DNA of 64,000 nucleotides, taken from NCBI GenBank assembly GCA_963782185.1, contig CAWAJB010000004.1, forward strand, positions 1 through 64,000, written 5' to 3'. Positions 62,198 through 64,000 of the stretch are shown piece by piece (within the stretch, counting starts at the first letter, position 1; each line of letters opens with the position of its first letter). The position numbers and the translations under genes were made by a program. The notes under the pieces were generated by a model that was not told the origin of the DNA, made no database searches, and saw nothing but the letters and a program-made list of their open reading frames with translations. The DNA is from RYN-230 sp963782185 (lineage in GTDB: Bacteria > Actinomycetota > Actinomycetes > Streptosporangiales > Streptosporangiaceae).

Positions 62198-64000
62198 GTG
62201 AAGACAGGCCAGGTTTTCGTTAGTCATGCGTCCGATATGGACCGGTTTCCGGAAGGCCGGTCTTTTACCCAGGCCACATTGGACGCAGTTAGCCGCGCCG
62301 GGATGGCGCCCGTCGATATGCGGCACTTCTCAGCCGGTGAGGGAAGCCCGGCCGATTACTGCCGGGAACGCGTACGTGAATGTGAGATATATGTAGTCGT
62401 GGTCGGGCTTCAATATGGGTCGCTGGTTCCTGGTGAAGAAATGTCATTTACTGAGTTGGAGTTTGAGCAGGCCACCGCCGTGGGTGTGCCCCGGCTGGTT
62501 TTCCTCCTTGACGAGACTGCATTCGGCCACGCGCCCAGCGACGCGGATCGTGGCTCAGTAAATCGCTTCCGTCAGCGATTGCGTGATGCGGGCCTGGTCG
62601 TCCGCACCTTTACTTCCGCAGACCGCTTGGAGCTTGAGGTCTTTCACGCACTGACCGTGCTTGCTCATCAGTTTCAGATGCCCGCACCTATGTCCTCGCC
62701 GCCCAGGACATCAGTCTCGATTTCATCACACGGCGCCGCCACGGTGCCACAAATCTGGAATGTTCCGAACAGGAATGCTGACTTCACCGGCCGCGAAGTC
62801 ATCCTAGAAAAGCTGCACGACGATCTGGCTGGTGGTGGTATGGCGGTCGTGCTGGCGCGAGCCGTGTATGGCCTGGGCGGTGTGGGCAAGACACAACTGG
62901 TGCTGGAATATGCCCATCGCTTTCAGGCCGATTACGACGTGATCTGGTGGATAGACGCGGAACAGCCTCTGGAGATTAGCCTAGCCCTGGCGGATCTCGC
63001 CGGGCGACTGGGGCTCCCAGCGACTGACAATGCCGCCGAAAACGCCGCAGCCGCCCTCGAGGCATTGCGGCGCGGCGTCGCTGGCCGGTGGCTGCTTATT
63101 TTCGACAACGCCGAGGATCCTGCGGATCTGACGGCCTTCTTTCCCTCTGGATCTGGCCACGTCATTATCACCTCACGAAACCGGGCGTGGACTCACCACG
63201 CCGGGCCCGTCGAGCTGGACGTCTTCAGCCAGCAAGAGAGCGTCGGACACCTGGTCCGGCACGTGCCCAATCTGGATGAGGCGGACGCCAAGAGAGTCGC
63301 TGACGCTCTGGGTCATCTGCCCTTAGCGGTCGAGCAGGCGGCCGCTTGGCTGGCAGAGACGGGTATGGCCGCTGCCTCGTACGCGGAGTGGCTTGAGACG
63401 CAAGCCACCAGCGCACTGGGACTGAACAAGCCACTTGACTATCCGAAACCCGTGGTAGCCGCCTGGAACCTGTCCATTAGTCAACTCCGCGAGCGATCCC
63501 TCACGTCTATGCGGCTTCTGCAGATCCTGGCCTTCTGCTCGCCCGGCCCTATCTCCGAGACGCTGCTTTACAGCGACGCCATGATCGAATCACTACGGCC
63601 CTACGACAGGACGCTCAGTAAACAGATGCTCAGCCAAGTCATCGGAGAAATTAGCCGGTTCGCGCTGGTTAAGGTGGAGCAGAGTAGCAATCCCGTGCAG
63701 ATCCATCGCCTCGTCCAGGAGGTGATCCGCTCTCAGATGAGTGATGAAGAACAGGTCGCCGCGCGGCACGAGGTGCACAAGATCCTCACCGACGCTCGAC
63801 CCCGCCAGGGCGCGACCGACGACCCGGCCAACTGGTCCACCTACGCCATCATCTGGCCGCACCTGAGCCCGTCCGTGGCCGAGGAATGCGACGATCCCGG
63901 GACCCGTCAGCTGCTCATCGATTGGGTGCGCTACCAGTGGAGACACGGCGAGTTCGAGTCCTGCCTGGTCCTCGCGCGCCGGCTGGAGAACCGGTGGCGC
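62198..64000 (+). CDS. DUF4062-NB-ARC signalling ATPase, partial (runs off the window)
   Basis: 601 codons remain open at the right edge, so no stop is visible. The GTG at 62198 opens a DUF4062-like/TIR-like N-terminal domain (residues ~1-130; VFVSHASDMDRFPEG, CEIYVVVVGLQYGS). After a linker the NB-ARC begins: P-loop GLGGVGKT with Lys231, Walker B LLIFDNAED, IITSRNR and GHLPLAVEQAA (GLPL motif). The C-terminal region turns helical (TPR-type repeats are expected beyond the edge). The family includes actinobacterial receptor-like ATPases. AT content is higher than in its neighbours. It is separated by ~130 bp from a truncated secreted-protein gene. Confidence 0.85.
   Translation, partial: MKTGQVFVSHASDMDRFPEGRSFTQATLDAVSRAGMAPVDMRHFSAGEGSPADYCRERVRECEIYVVVVGLQYGSLVPGEEMSFTELEFEQATAVGVPRLVFLLDETAFGHAPSDADRGSVNRFRQRLRDAGLVVRTFTSADRLELEVFHALTVLAHQFQMPAPMSSPPRTSVSISSHGAATVPQIWNVPNRNADFTGREVILEKLHDDLAGGGMAVVLARAVYGLGGVGKTQLVLEYAHRFQADYDVIWWIDAEQPLEISLALADLAGRLGLPATDNAAENAAAALEALRRGVAGRWLLIFDNAEDPADLTAFFPSGSGHVIITSRNRAWTHHAGPVELDVFSQQESVGHLVRHVPNLDEADAKRVADALGHLPLAVEQAAAWLAETGMAAASYAEWLETQATSALGLNKPLDYPKPVVAAWNLSISQLRERSLTSMRLLQILAFCSPGPISETLLYSDAMIESLRPYDRTLSKQMLSQVIGEISRFALVKVEQSSNPVQIHRLVQEVIRSQMSDEEQVAARHEVHKILTDARPRQGATDDPANWSTYAIIWPHLSPSVAEECDDPGTRQLLIDWVRYQWRHGEFESCLVLARRLENRWR

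Noticed and set aside
1..64000. tRNA, rRNA or CRISPR array
   Set aside because: None was recognised by eye; no cloverleaf-like sequence or regularly spaced repeat was seen. A dedicated RNA search could still find a tRNA.

Overview
The window is high-GC DNA with frequent GTG and TTG starts and many 1-14 bp gene overlaps. It carries families typical of large, developmentally complex Actinomycetota: DUF574-type methyltransferase, XRE regulator with a DUF5753-like C-terminus, CHAT proteases, DUF4407, RsbR/S/T, an NB-ARC protein with a DUF4062-like N-terminus, and GTP-dependent PEP carboxykinase. I infer a chromosomal segment of a filamentous-type actinobacterium. The genus cannot be read from the sequence. 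Housekeeping genes (class II DAHP synthase, YrdC-family protein, msrA/msrB, pckG, FKBP) are interleaved with accessory systems, insertion sequences and an unusual number of broken genes.

Layout. 0-4.5 kb: secreted copper-radical oxidase and beta-propeller pair, broken EamA transporter, PadR-DUF1707 regulator. 4.6-14.1 kb: two divergent operons, each carrying a CHAT (caspase-like) protease with membrane partners, around a 0.55-kb control region with two perfect palindromes. 14.4-17.2 kb: a scrap zone with a truncated hypX, a truncated GAF-SpoIIE phosphatase abutting it tail to tail, and a frameshifted drug/metabolite transporter. 17.7-22 kb: TetR and AraC regulators flanking a 23-bp palindrome, then a methyltransferase and a class V aminotransferase. 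22.0-23.6 kb: an IS1182/IS5-like element. 23.6-31.6 kb: a minus-strand operon (nucleotide-cyclase-like protein, P-loop ATPase, SPFH-like coiled-coil protein, DUF4407 membrane protein), preceded by a Crp/Fnr regulator and a divergent membrane protein. 31.9-38.5 kb: broken HD-domain regulator, hydrolase, YrdC, DAHP synthase, then remnants of a DUF445 gene and a two-component system. 38.6-49.4 kb: mostly intact metabolic and regulatory genes, including pckG opposite its likely fatty-acyl-responsive regulator. 49.6-52.3 kb: intact two-component system plus CPBP protease. 52.3-61.2 kb: a luciferase-like monooxygenase/FMN reductase operon whose first gene is split by a 7.1-kb island holding two transposase genes and a complete stressosome operon (rsbR-rsbS-rsbT-PP2C-histidine kinase). 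61.5-64 kb: a broken secreted protein, then the start of a DUF4062-NB-ARC protein running off the window.

The best candidate for a poorly described system is the 23.6-31.6 kb operon. The C-terminus of the cyclase-like protein and the N-terminus of the adjacent ATPase end in the same short motif (pattern FxQxFxxTDARxxVFG). This arrangement resembles bacterial amyloid-signalling pairs in which a receptor ATPase templates an effector. The double-CHAT locus and the stressosome island, whose kinase carries an RsbU-type N-terminal domain, are the next most interesting.

Caveat: at least ten genes carry frameshifts. Some come with large internal deletions and are certainly dead. Others are single-base shifts that could be sequencing errors, notably in the ATPase and the SPFH-like gene.
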